A stretch of DNA of 64,000 nucleotides from positions 1-64,000 of the forward strand of contig CABRNK010000009.1 of NCBI GenBank assembly GCA_902472305.1, read 5' to 3'. The stretch is from Hominenteromicrobium sp900549945 (GTDB lineage: Bacteria; Bacillota; Clostridia; Oscillospirales; Acutalibacteraceae). The stretch's first letter is position 1. Each line of letters starts with the position of its first letter. Positions 26,415 through 34,797 of this stretch are shown here, one piece after another. The translations under genes and the position numbers were made by a program. The notes beneath the pieces are model-generated. The model ran no database searches. It was not told the DNA's origin and was given only the letters and a program-made list of their open reading frames with translations.

Positions 26415-27587
26415 ATGAAAAAATTTGCCAAACGCGCGGCGGCGTTTTTGCTCGCGGCGGTTCTCAGCCTCAGCCTCGCGGGCTGCTACAACGAAAACCT
26501 GACCTGGGCGGCGAAAAAGGGCGATACAGAGCTGCCCATCGGCGCGTACATCTATTACCTCTCCGTTGCCTACAACGAGGCGGCGGCGAAGATCGACACC
26601 GAGACCGAGGTTCTGAAGGGCGAGGTGGAGGACACCCCGGCCGCGGAGTGGATCACGGCGCGCGCAAACGCCTATATGAACCAGTATTTCTGGATGCAGG
26701 ACGAAATGACGCGCCTCGGCCTTTCGATGACCGACGAGGATTACGCCGAGGCCTCGCAGACAACCGCAAACTACTGGTACTATTTCGGCAAATCGCTCGA
26801 GAAATTCGGTATCGCGCAAACCTCGTTTGACATCGCCTACTCCCAGTACAACGCGATGTACTTAAAGGTGTTCGAGGCGATGTACGGCGCCGGCGGCGAG
26901 CGTGAGATTCCGGAAGCAGACCTGCTCGCCCACTTCACCGATACCTACATGAATTACGAATATTTCACCGCGCCGCTGACGAAAAAGGCGGAGGACGGCA
27001 CCTCGGAGAATATGACGGACGAGGAAAAAGCCGAGGTGACTGCGGCGCTCGACAAACTCGAGCAGCAGGTTTCCGACGGCACGCTGACCGTCGAGGAAGC
27101 CGCGGCGGAATACGCGGAATCGATCGACGCCGACTCGAACTACGTGCAGAGCGTCAACAACCGCGACGGCATGACCGCCGCCCGCATGACCAGCGCGTTT
27201 ATCACCTCGCTCGAATCGATGAAGGAGGGGGACATTCAGGTCTTTGAGGCCAGCAACTACATGGTATTCCTGCATCGTCTGCCGATTGACGACGCGGTCG
27301 AGGAAAAGCTCGGCGCCGAGGACGACCGCCTCACGCTGATGCTCGAGCTCAAAAGCGAGGAGTATCAGGATTACGTGCGCGATTCGGCCGCGGCCGGTGT
27401 AGACGGCGTGGAACTGAATCAGGAGGCCATCGATCACTACAAGCCCTCCATGTTCGAATCCACCACGAAAAACGGCACCTCCTCCACGACGGAGGAAAGC
27501 AGCGCATCCTCCGAGAGCAGCGCATCCTCCGAAAGCAGTGCGTCCTCTGAAAGCAGCGCGTCCTCTGAAAGCAGCGCGGAAGAATAA
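26415..27587 (+). CDS. Foldase-like lipoprotein with Ser-rich tail (PrsA/SurA-related)
   Basis: This 390-residue secreted lipoprotein has lipobox LSLAGC with Cys at about residue 24. The chain is acidic and helical, and a region around residues 200-300 resembles a degenerate parvulin fold (ESMKEGDIQVFEASNYMVF matches the usual 'G-V--V' ending). The active-site residues of PpiC domains are not clear. Clostridia often place a PrsA-like peptidyl-prolyl isomerase directly after mfd, which supports the call. The start is the ATG at 26415, just before the signal peptide; the frame is open upstream. The tail is a run of ESSASS repeats. It may act as a chaperone at the outer membrane face without isomerase activity. 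Confidence 0.65.
   Translation: MKKFAKRAAAFLLAAVLSLSLAGCYNENLTWAAKKGDTELPIGAYIYYLSVAYNEAAAKIDTETEVLKGEVEDTPAAEWITARANAYMNQYFWMQDEMTRLGLSMTDEDYAEASQTTANYWYYFGKSLEKFGIAQTSFDIAYSQYNAMYLKVFEAMYGAGGEREIPEADLLAHFTDTYMNYEYFTAPLTKKAEDGTSENMTDEEKAEVTAALDKLEQQVSDGTLTVEEAAAEYAESIDADSNYVQSVNNRDGMTAARMTSAFITSLESMKEGDIQVFEASNYMVFLHRLPIDDAVEEKLGAEDDRLTLMLELKSEEYQDYVRDSAAAGVDGVELNQEAIDHYKPSMFESTTKNGTSSTTEESSASSESSASSESSASSESSASSESSAEE
27495..27578 (+). repeat. 18-bp tandem repeat encoding ESSASS
   Basis: About 4.7 in-frame copies of an 18-bp unit form the C-terminal tail of the lipoprotein. Copies differ only at synonymous sites. Copy-number change keeps the frame and would alter tail length only. Confidence 0.9.
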
Positions 27588-27674
27588 AAAAGCCCTGCGG
27601 CATGTCCGCGGCCGGCACGCTCACAGCGGTACTGCACCGCCTCAAAGCCCGCCGGCCGCGGGCTTTTCTTTTAT
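27588..27674 (+). terminator. Terminator of the pth-mfd operon
   Basis: A 12-bp stem with one bulge (27588-27600 with 27656-27667) encloses a long GC-rich loop and is followed by CTTTTA. Confidence 0.6.
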
Positions 27675-27872
27675 CCCCTTATGCCGGTTTTCTGCACCGG
27701 TTTTCGTATAAATTGGACAAGCTTTCGACAGTTTTCAACCTTTTTATAAAAACCTCGTTCAAACTCTTGACGGTGCCGCCGCGTTATGGTAAATTTATTT
27801 TACAGTCATGCGGCTTCGTCTTTGGGGTATGGGCGGCCGCCTGATTTTCATCGTGAAAGGAAGGCAGATCTC

Positions 27873-28322
27873 ATGAACAACACACCGTATCAGCAGCAGC
27901 CGGCACCGGCGCCCATGCCGCTCAAGGTCATGAACAATGAGCGCGCGCTCTGGAAGTACATCGTTTTCGGCATCATTACCTGCGGCATTTATCCGATCAT
28001 TTTCTGGTCCGGCATCGGCGAGGACCTGAATATCGCCGCCATGCGCCGCGACGGGAAGAAAACCATGCACTACTGCCTCGTTTTCTTCCTGCTCGGCCCG
28101 ATCACCTGCGGCATCTTTACGCTCGTCTGGTATCACCAGATGTCCGAGCGCCTCGGCAGCGAAGCGCGCGCCCGCGGCTTTGCCACGAATCTCAGCGCCG
28201 CCACCTTCTGGCTCTGGTTCGTGCTCGGCAGCCTGATCTTCGTCGGTCCGTTCGTCTACACCTACAAGGTGTGCGAGGCAATGAACGCCGTTGCGAACAG
28301 CTACAACGCAAACGGCATCTGA
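27873..28322 (+). CDS. DUF4234-type small membrane protein
   Basis: This 149-residue protein has a Pro/Gln-rich cytoplasmic head and then three or four hydrophobic segments. The first segment reads YIVFGIITCGIYPIIFW, the typical opening of DUF4234 proteins (Gly-Ile-Tyr-Pro followed by Trp). Function is unknown; such proteins are common in Firmicutes and sometimes also carry a zinc ribbon, absent here. The start at 27873 has GAAAGGAAGG 9 nt upstream. It is monocistronic with a shared terminator. Confidence 0.75.
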   Translation: MNNTPYQQQPAPAPMPLKVMNNERALWKYIVFGIITCGIYPIIFWSGIGEDLNIAAMRRDGKKTMHYCLVFFLLGPITCGIFTLVWYHQMSERLGSEARARGFATNLSAATFWLWFVLGSLIFVGPFVYTYKVCEAMNAVANSYNANGI

Positions 28323-28349
28323 TTCTCCGCAAATCTCTGAAACCAAAGA

Positions 28350-28391
28350 AAAAAGCTGCTCCCTGCCCCGGGAACAGCTTTTTGTTTTTTA
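28350..28391. terminator. Bidirectional terminator
   Basis: A 14-bp stem (28350-28363 with 28370-28383) is flanked by A- and T-runs, between the convergent DUF4234 and DUF2752 genes. Confidence 0.85.
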
Positions 28392-28393
28392 TT

Positions 28394-28807
28394 TTACCGG
28401 AGCAGACCGGGCAGCACCCGGAACAAAAGCCCGCCCGCCGGCTCGGGCGCGACCACCGGGTCGCCGGAAAGCAGCCGGGCCGCGTACACGAGGATAAAGG
28501 CACCCGCAAAGGCCAGAATATATGCGGTTTCCCGTTTGGAGGGCAGCCGCCCGCAGGCGCGCAGGCCAAGCCAGAGCGCCGCCGGAATCAGCAGCGGAAA
28601 CAGCGGGTGGTACGAAAACGCGGTTTCAAAATCGGAGAACACCGCCGCGAGCAGCGCGCGCGTCATCCCGCAGCCGGGGCACGACACCCCGAAAACGTAC
28701 CGGAACGGGCAGTGATACAGCAAAAGCAGCCCCGCTGCGACGGCCAGAAGGCCGAGCGCGGCTTTCCCGCCGCGCCGCAAGGCGCGTCTCAGCTTCATAT
28801 TCTCCAT
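28394..28807 (-). CDS. DUF2752 membrane protein
   Basis: This 137-residue protein has two to three hydrophobic segments. The family hallmark CPFRYVFGVSCPGCGMTRA carries the CPGCG-TR motif, and a later HPLF supports it. DUF2752 proteins are small membrane proteins of unknown function. The ATG at 28807 follows a GGGGG stretch; a later ATG at 28798 has a GGAG only 3 nt away and is less likely. It lies about 75 nt downstream of the MATE gene on the same strand, so it may share its transcript. Confidence 0.8.
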   Translation of the reverse strand: MENMKLRRALRRGGKAALGLLAVAAGLLLLYHCPFRYVFGVSCPGCGMTRALLAAVFSDFETAFSYHPLFPLLIPAALWLGLRACGRLPSKRETAYILAFAGAFILVYAARLLSGDPVVAPEPAGGLLFRVLPGLLR

Positions 28808-28880
28808 ACCCCGCCCCCTTTCGCACACGCCGGTTTTGCTGCTTTCTGGCAAGCGCACCGGCGGTATAGAGCCGCCGGGC

Positions 28881-30224
28881 TCAGTACACGCCCTCGCCCT
28901 GCCGCACGCGGCGCATCACATAGAAATACGCGGGGAACAGGAAAATATCTGCCATAATCCACGCGACCGGGCCGGCGAAGCAGGCCGCCGCAAAGCCGAA
29001 AATCGGTACGAACACAGCGCCGACCACGCCGCGCGCGACCATCTCAAACACACCGGCAAACATCGCGATGCGGCTGTAGCCCATGCCCTGAACCGTCAGG
29101 CGCAGCACGTTGACAAACGTGAGCGGAATCATGAAAAGCCCGCTCGTCAGCAGATACTGATACGCCGCGTCGATGATCGCGGTCTCGCCGGCGTCCACAA
29201 ACAGGAGCAGCAGCCAGCCGCCGAGGAAGAAAATGACGGCGAGCGCCAAAACCGAATAGACAATGCCGACGATGCTGCACGCCTTCACGCCCTGCCCGAT
29301 GCGGTCGATCTTCCGCGCGCCGATATTCTGGCCGCTGTAGGTCGACATCGTGACGCCCATCGCATCGTAGGCGCAGGCGAAGAACATGTACAGCTTGCTG
29401 CCCGCCGTGACGCTCGCCACCGCGACCGAGCCGAGCGAATTGACGGAGGCCTGCAAAATCACACTGCCGATCGCCGTGATCGAGGTCTGCAGCGCCATCG
29501 GAAGCCCCATGCCGAGCAGGCGGCGGACGTACGGCGCGCGGAGCTTGAAGTTGTCGCGCGTCATGCGCAGCACCTCATAGTGGCGGCTCGCGTAGATCAG
29601 GCAGCCGAGGCCCGAAACGAGTTGGGAGACGACCGTCGCGATTGCCGCGCCCGCAACGCCGAGCGGCACGAATACGATCAGAACGATATCGAGCACAATG
29701 TTGATGATCGAAGCGATCACGAGGAACACAACCGGCGTGCGGCTGTCGCCGAGCGCGCGCTGGATGCCGGAGAGGATGTTGTACAGGAACGTCGCCGGAA
29801 TACCCGCAAAAATAACCACAAGATACGCATAGGCGTCGTCGATAATGTCGGCCGGCGTGCCCATCAGTTCGAGAATGTCGCGGCAGAACACGACCGTGAG
29901 CACCGTGAGCACCGCGCCGAAACCGGCGCACAGCCAGACCGCGTTGCCGATGAAGCGGCGCAGCTCCTCGTAGTCGCGGCTGCCGAAGCGCTGCGCGACC
30001 GGAATCGCAAAGCCGCTGCACAGGCCGAGGCAGAAGCCGACGATCAAAAAGGTGACGGAGCCCGTGGAACCGACCGCGGCGAGCGGACCGGTGCCGAGCA
30101 CGCGCCCGACGATGATCGTGTCGACCATCGAATAAAACTGCTGGAAAATGTTGCCGAAAAACAGCGGGATGGAAAAGCCGAGAATCAGCTTCATCGGCGA
30201 GCCGTGCGTCATTTCTTTCGTCAC
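28881..30224 (-). CDS. MATE-family efflux transporter
   Basis: This 447-residue exporter has about twelve transmembrane helices in two homologous halves. It opens with MTHGSPMKLILGFSIPLFFG and then FYSMVDTIIVGRVLG, the usual first helices of the NorM/DinF-like clostridial branch. It should extrude cationic compounds using a Na+ or H+ gradient. I choose the GTG at 30224, 10 nt after AAGGGG; the open frame extends upstream without a plausible site. Confidence 0.88.
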   Translation of the reverse strand: MTKEMTHGSPMKLILGFSIPLFFGNIFQQFYSMVDTIIVGRVLGTGPLAAVGSTGSVTFLIVGFCLGLCSGFAIPVAQRFGSRDYEELRRFIGNAVWLCAGFGAVLTVLTVVFCRDILELMGTPADIIDDAYAYLVVIFAGIPATFLYNILSGIQRALGDSRTPVVFLVIASIINIVLDIVLIVFVPLGVAGAAIATVVSQLVSGLGCLIYASRHYEVLRMTRDNFKLRAPYVRRLLGMGLPMALQTSITAIGSVILQASVNSLGSVAVASVTAGSKLYMFFACAYDAMGVTMSTYSGQNIGARKIDRIGQGVKACSIVGIVYSVLALAVIFFLGGWLLLLFVDAGETAIIDAAYQYLLTSGLFMIPLTFVNVLRLTVQGMGYSRIAMFAGVFEMVARGVVGAVFVPIFGFAAACFAGPVAWIMADIFLFPAYFYVMRRVRQGEGVY

Positions 30225-30402
30225 TGAATCATTACCCCTTATCTTCCCTGCCCGCGCCGCCCGCCGGAGGAACCCCCCGGGCCGCATGGCGCAGAGCACG
30301 GCATTCGAGCGCGCCCGCCGGGCACAAGCCGCACCGCACAAAGAATTTTTTATCCCGTACAGTTTACACCGTGCGGGCCGCTTTGTACAGTCTGAAAAAC
30401 AG

Positions 30403-30433
30403 AAAAAAGGGCCGCCGAAGCCGCCCTTTTTTT
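30403..30433 (-). terminator. Terminator of the flavodoxin-like gene
   Basis: A 10-bp stem (30403-30412 with 30423-30432) with A- and T-runs on both sides lies downstream of the stop at 30461. Confidence 0.75.
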
Positions 30434-30460
30434 ATGGATTTTTCCGCAATATGTACGGTT

Positions 30461-30877
30461 TTACATCTTCGCGATTTCGTCAGCCCACGCGAGCGCCTTC
30501 TTGATGTCCTCATCCGTCGGCATGCCCTTCTTGAAGAAGCCGCCCTTCACAGCGATGCCCAGCGGCTTGCCGTACGTTTCAACGCCGTTTGCCTTCATCG
30601 CGGCGATGATGCCGTCGAGGCCGTCAGTGCTGCCGCTGCCGTTCAGAACATAAAACGCGACGCCCTTCGTTCTCGTCGGGTTAAGGTCCTTGCAGAAATG
30701 ATCGACCGGGCCCGGGAGCTTGCCGTTCATCTCGACGCCGATGAAAACGACCTTCTCGCCCTCGCAGGGGTAAGCCGGGGGAATCTGATCACATACGCAC
30801 TGCATGACTCTGCCGATTTCCGATGCGATCGGCTGTACGCTGCCGCTCTTCGAATAGTGAAGTGACTTTGCTTTCAT
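30461..30877 (-). CDS. Flavodoxin-like protein
   Basis: This 138-residue protein has the flavodoxin layout. A phosphate-binding-loop-like start, LHYSKSGSV, leads into helix 1; then come strands VVFIGVEM and VAFYVLNGSGS and a C-terminal helix. The loop is not the full T/S-x-T-G-x-T motif, so FMN binding is likely but not certain. The start at 30877 has AGGAGG 10 nt upstream. It is a single gene with a TATAAT-type -10 box at 30945-30950 on the minus strand. A Fur-like half box lies next to it, which would fit induction under iron limitation. Confidence 0.65.
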   Translation of the reverse strand: MKAKSLHYSKSGSVQPIASEIGRVMQCVCDQIPPAYPCEGEKVVFIGVEMNGKLPGPVDHFCKDLNPTRTKGVAFYVLNGSGSTDGLDGIIAAMKANGVETYGKPLGIAVKGGFFKKGMPTDEDIKKALAWADEIAKM

Positions 30878-30930
30878 TTTAAACTTTGCCTCCTGTAAAT
30901 TCGCGGGCCGCACAGCCCGTGCACTCAAAA

Positions 30931-30950
30931 TATCATTATCGTTAATTATA
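30931..30950 (-). promoter_or_regulatory. -10 box with Fur-like half-site, flavodoxin-like gene
   Basis: On the minus strand, TATAAT (30945-30950) is followed by GATAATGATA (30931-30940), identical to the first half of the Fur box. The second half matches poorly and no good -35 is seen, so this is a weak call. Confidence 0.3.
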
Positions 30951-31125
30951 GCATATTTTCAGGATAAGATATAAATAAAATGTTAACTTTTTAAGTTTTC
31001 GAAAGAAATTCGTAAGGAATTCTTTTCCTGCGGTGTTCTGCGCCTCCTGCGGCTAAAATTTCGCCCGCATTGCCGCTCGTCCGGCGCTTCCTACACAAAT
31101 TATTTAATTTTTCACTACCTTTCTC

Positions 31126-31154
31126 TTGTAAATTAGGAAAAATCATACTATAAT
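31126..31154 (+). promoter_or_regulatory. Promoter of the V-type ATPase operon
   Basis: TTGTAA (31126-31131), a 17-bp spacer and a perfect TATAAT (31149-31154) give a start near 31161 and a leader of about 150 nt. No known riboswitch fold was recognised in the leader. Confidence 0.75.
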
Positions 31155-31309
31155 GACACCATATCCAACGCAAAAAAACGGACTGAAGGCACCGCGTAAA
31201 GCCCGCGCCGCGCGCCTTCTGCCGGATATGCGGTGAAACAACAGCAAGCCGCGGGCATGCCGGCCGCAGGGCTGGCAGGATTTTCAGCCATAAAACGGGA
31301 GGTGATTTT

Positions 31310-31621
31310 TTGGCTAAAGACACGCTGGACGCCGTGAAAAACGCGGAACAGGGTGCGGAAAAGATTTTGGAGAACGCCGCGCACCGCTGCGCCGCCATCC
31401 GCGCCGACGCAAAGGGAAAGGCCGGCGCTCTGCGCGCAGAGCGCCTCGAAAGGGCGCACGAGACCTGCGCGCGGCTGAAAAGCGAGGCGCAGGCCGACGC
31501 AGAGGCCTGCGCGCGAAAGGCGGAGGAGGAAACCGCCGCCGACGCAGAGCAGCTTCGCCGGCAGGCGCAGGAAAACAGCGCCGCAGCTATCCGCGCGATT
31601 CTCAACAGAATCATCGGATGA
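31310..31621 (+). CDS. V-type ATPase peripheral-stalk subunit (G/H type)
   Basis: This 103-residue protein is almost wholly a charged Ala/Glu/Arg-rich coiled coil (for example LDAVKNAEQGAEKILENAAH). That is the form of the small stator subunit that pairs with subunit E. It starts at a TTG 6-7 nt after GGGAGGTGA. It is the first gene of the operon G/H-I-K-E-C-F-A-B-D. Sequence identity in this family is low, so the call rests on composition and position. Confidence 0.75.
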   Translation: MAKDTLDAVKNAEQGAEKILENAAHRCAAIRADAKGKAGALRAERLERAHETCARLKSEAQADAEACARKAEEETAADAEQLRRQAQENSAAAIRAILNRIIG

Positions 31622-31651
31622 CCGGCGCAAAACGAAAGGAGGGGTCGCAGT

Positions 31652-33667
31652 ATGGCGGTCATGCCCATGCAGCGCATCAGCATCTACGCGCTGAAAAACC
31701 GTCGAAAACAGATCCTTGAACTGATCCAGCGGCGCGGCGCCGTCGAGATCGAGGCCGGAGAGGCGGACGAAACCGTTTTCCGGCAGACCGACACCGCCCC
31801 CGCAAGAGCAAGATTCGAAAACAACACAGCCAGCCTGCACGCCGCGCTCGAGGCGCTGGACAAGCTCGCGCCGGAGCGCAAATCCATGCTTGCCGCGCTC
31901 GAGGGACGCACGCCGATCGCGCTCTCCCGCTACGAGGAGACGGCAGTCGCCGCAGGCGAGGCACTGAAGGCGGCCTCGCGCATCAACGTGCTGTGGAAGA
32001 AATGCGCGGACAACCGCGCCGAAATCCTGCGGCTCGAAACGCAGCTCCGCATGCTGGAGCCGTGGATGAAGCTCGATATCCCGATGCGCACAATCGGCAC
32101 GGCCTCGACCGCGGTGTTCATCGGCTCTTTCCCTACCGCCTACACGGAGGAGGCGCTGCGCGCGAAAATCGCCGAGGGCGCGCCCGATATAGACGGCGTC
32201 GCGGTGGAGATTCTGAGCGCCGGCGCGCAGCAGACCTGCGCCTTCTTCCTGTGCCACGCCTCCGCGGGGCCAAAGCTCGAAGCGTACCTGCGCTCGATCG
32301 GCCTGACCTATCCGGCGGAGCCGAGCAAGCAGCCGCCGAAGGAGCGCGCTGAAATGCTTCAAGCGCGCATTGAGGCGCTGCGCGCGGAGATCGGCGAGGC
32401 GGAGGCAGAGATTCGGACGCATGCGGACCGGCGCACCGATTTCCGCTACACCATCGACTATTTTTCGATGCGCATCGAGAAATACGACGTGCTCGGCAGC
32501 CTGTGGCAGAGCGCGCACGTGTTCGTTGTCACGGGGTATATCCCCGCGGAAAATGCGGCGGCGCTCGAAGCGGAGCTCACGGCGCAGTTCGGCGCCTTCG
32601 TCGAGCTGGAAGCGCCCGGCGAGGACGAGGACGTGCCCGTAAAGCTCAAAAACAACGCGTTTTCGGCGCCCGTCGAAAGCGTGATCGAAAGCTACAGCAT
32701 GCCGGGCAAAAAGGAGATCGACCCCAGCACGCTCATGGCGGTCTTTTACTACGTTCTATTCGGCATGATGCTCTCCGACGCGGGCTACGGCCTCCTCATG
32801 GTCATCGGCTGCGGCATCGCGCTCGCGAAATTCAAAAACATGGAGGCTGGCCTCAAGAAATCGCTGAAAATGTTCCTGTACTGCGGCATCTCAACCGTGT
32901 TCTGGGGCGCAATGTTCGGCAGCTTCTTCGGCGACGCGGTCGCCGTCATCGGCAAAACATTTTTCAACGCCGACGTTTCTTTGCCGGCTGTGTGGTTCGC
33001 CCCGCTCGACGACCCGATGCGGCTCCTGCTATTCTCGTTCCTCGTCGGCATTCTCCATTTGTTCGCCGGCCTCGGCGCGCAGTTTTACCAGCTCGTGCGG
33101 CAGGGGCTTTGGAAGGACGCCGTCTTTGACGTCGTTTTCTGGTACATGCTCGTCGGCGGCGGGGTCGTCTACCTGCTTTCGATGCAGATGTTCACCGACA
33201 TGGTCGCGCTTTCGTTTACGCTGCCGGCCATTGCGGGCACGATCGGTGCCGCTGCCGCCGGCATCGGCGCGGTCGGCATCGTCTGCACGTCGGGGCGCAG
33301 CTCCAAGAGCTTCGGAAAGCGGTTTTTAAAGGGCCTCTACGGTCTGTACGGCGTCTCGGGCTATTTGAGCGACATTCTCTCCTACTCGAGACTGCTCGCG
33401 CTCGGCCTTGCGACGGGCGTCATCGCCTCGGTGTTCAACCAGATGGGCGCGATGGCCGGCAGCGGCCCTCTCGGCGCAGCCGTATTCATTCTGGCCTTTG
33501 TGATCGGGCACACGCTGAACCTCGGCATCAACGTGCTCGGCGCATACGTACACACAAACCGCTTGCAGTTTGTCGAATTTTTCGGCAAGTTTTTCGAGGG
33601 CGGCGGCCGCAAATTCACGCCGTTTGCCGCAAGGACAAAATATTTTAAAATCACGGAGGAAAAGTAA
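31652..33667 (+). CDS. V-type ATPase subunit I (membrane stator, subunit a homolog)
   Basis: This 671-residue subunit has a cytoplasmic N-terminal half rich in coiled coil (to about 360) and a membrane half with seven or eight helices. The conserved segments DILSYSRLLALGLATGVIA (carrying the essential Arg of the ion half-channels) and FGMMLSDAGYGLLM are present. It anchors the peripheral stalks and forms the ion path against the K ring. The stop is 1 nt from the start of subunit K. Confidence 0.93.
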   Translation: MAVMPMQRISIYALKNRRKQILELIQRRGAVEIEAGEADETVFRQTDTAPARARFENNTASLHAALEALDKLAPERKSMLAALEGRTPIALSRYEETAVAAGEALKAASRINVLWKKCADNRAEILRLETQLRMLEPWMKLDIPMRTIGTASTAVFIGSFPTAYTEEALRAKIAEGAPDIDGVAVEILSAGAQQTCAFFLCHASAGPKLEAYLRSIGLTYPAEPSKQPPKERAEMLQARIEALRAEIGEAEAEIRTHADRRTDFRYTIDYFSMRIEKYDVLGSLWQSAHVFVVTGYIPAENAAALEAELTAQFGAFVELEAPGEDEDVPVKLKNNAFSAPVESVIESYSMPGKKEIDPSTLMAVFYYVLFGMMLSDAGYGLLMVIGCGIALAKFKNMEAGLKKSLKMFLYCGISTVFWGAMFGSFFGDAVAVIGKTFFNADVSLPAVWFAPLDDPMRLLLFSFLVGILHLFAGLGAQFYQLVRQGLWKDAVFDVVFWYMLVGGGVVYLLSMQMFTDMVALSFTLPAIAGTIGAAAAGIGAVGIVCTSGRSSKSFGKRFLKGLYGLYGVSGYLSDILSYSRLLALGLATGVIASVFNQMGAMAGSGPLGAAVFILAFVIGHTLNLGINVLGAYVHTNRLQFVEFFGKFFEGGGRKFTPFAARTKYFKITEEK

Positions 33668-33668
33668 A

Positions 33669-34166
33669 ATGGAAAACTTTGATCTCAATTCGCTCGGTAT
33701 CGTTCTCGCACTGACCGGCGCCGTCCTCGCCGCTCTGCTCGGCGGCATCGGCTCCGCTATCGGCGTCGGCATTGCCGGCCAGGCCGCAGCAGGCGTTCTC
33801 ACCGAGAACCCCTCCCTGTTCGGCAAGGTGCTGATCCTCCAGCTTCTCCCGGGCACGCAGGGCATCTACGGCCTTCTGATCGCCTTCCTCACGCTGACGA
33901 ACATCGGCATTCTGGGCGGCACCGCCGACATTTCGTTCGCTAAAGGCCTGCTCTATCTCGCGGCCTGCATGCCGATGGCGATCGTGGGCCTGATCTCCGC
34001 AAAGCAGCAGGCCAGAGCCTCTATCGCCTCGATCTCGCTGCTCGCAAAGCGCCCCGACCAGTTCGGCAAGGCGATGATCCTCCCCGCGATGGTCGAGACC
34101 TACGCCGTTCTGGCTCTGCTCGTCTCCCTGCTTTCCGTCGCGAACATCGGCGGCATCGCGATTTAA
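33669..34166 (+). CDS. V-type ATPase subunit K (rotor ring proteolipid)
   Basis: This 165-residue protein has four helices, a doubled c-subunit hairpin. The first hairpin reads PGTQGIYG (Thr63-Gln64) with no carboxylate in its second helix. The second hairpin has Gln113/Gln114 (SAKQQA) and the essential Glu143 (MVETYA). A Thr-Gln pair, a Gln and one Glu are the ligands of the Na+ site in Enterococcus hirae NtpK, so sodium coupling is suggested (inference). The true start is the ATG at 33669; the open frame extends back into subunit I. Confidence 0.93.
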   Translation: MENFDLNSLGIVLALTGAVLAALLGGIGSAIGVGIAGQAAAGVLTENPSLFGKVLILQLLPGTQGIYGLLIAFLTLTNIGILGGTADISFAKGLLYLAACMPMAIVGLISAKQQARASIASISLLAKRPDQFGKAMILPAMVETYAVLALLVSLLSVANIGGIAI

Positions 34167-34177
34167 AGGAGCGGGCT

Positions 34178-34768
34178 ATGGCTACAGGACTGGACAGGAT
34201 CTTGGAACAGATCCGCGCGGACGCCGAGCAGAAGGCCGGCGACGCGGTCGCTGCTGCCGAGCAGGAGGCCGAGGCGCTGCTGCAAAAAGCCGCGCTCGAG
34301 GCGGAGGCTGAAGCCGCGGAAATCGAGGCCGCAGGCGCGGCAGAGGCCGAAAGCCTGCGCCGACGGGCGGAATCCGCCGCCGCGTTCAGCCGCAGGCGCG
34401 CGCTGCTCGCCGCGAAGCAGACCGCGATCCGCAGCACGATCGGCGCGGCCAAGGCGCAGCTTCACACGCTGCCGGACAGCGAATACTTCGCGGTGCTTTT
34501 GAAGCTCGTGCAGAAATATGCGGCGGACGGCGACGGCGAGATGCGCCTCAATGCCGCCGACCTCGGCCGCCTGCCCGCAGATTTTGAGGCGCAGGTGAAC
34601 CGGGCCGCAGGCCGCGGGCACATCACCGTGTCGAGAACACCGTGCAGCCTTCCGGACGGTTTCCTGCTCGTCTGCGGCGGCATCGACGTGAACTGCACGT
34701 TCGACGCGCTCTTTGAGGCGGAGGCGGACGCCCTGCAGGACATCGCGGGCGGCCTGCTCTTCACATGA
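34178..34768 (+). CDS. V-type ATPase subunit E (peripheral stalk)
   Basis: This 196-residue protein has an N-terminal coiled coil of about 100 residues, mostly Ala, Glu and Arg, and a globular C-terminal domain that ends in a segment like GFLLVCGGIDVNCTFDALFE. That ending is typical of the V-type E subunit. It forms the stator with the first gene product. GGAG lies about 9 nt before the start. Confidence 0.88.
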   Translation: MATGLDRILEQIRADAEQKAGDAVAAAEQEAEALLQKAALEAEAEAAEIEAAGAAEAESLRRRAESAAAFSRRRALLAAKQTAIRSTIGAAKAQLHTLPDSEYFAVLLKLVQKYAADGDGEMRLNAADLGRLPADFEAQVNRAAGRGHITVSRTPCSLPDGFLLVCGGIDVNCTFDALFEAEADALQDIAGGLLFT

Positions 34769-34797
34769 GCCGCCGGAAAACGCAAAGGAGAAGCACG

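Noticed and set aside
31155..31309. Riboswitch in the ATPase operon leader
   Set aside because: No known aptamer motif or terminator/antiterminator pair was recognised.
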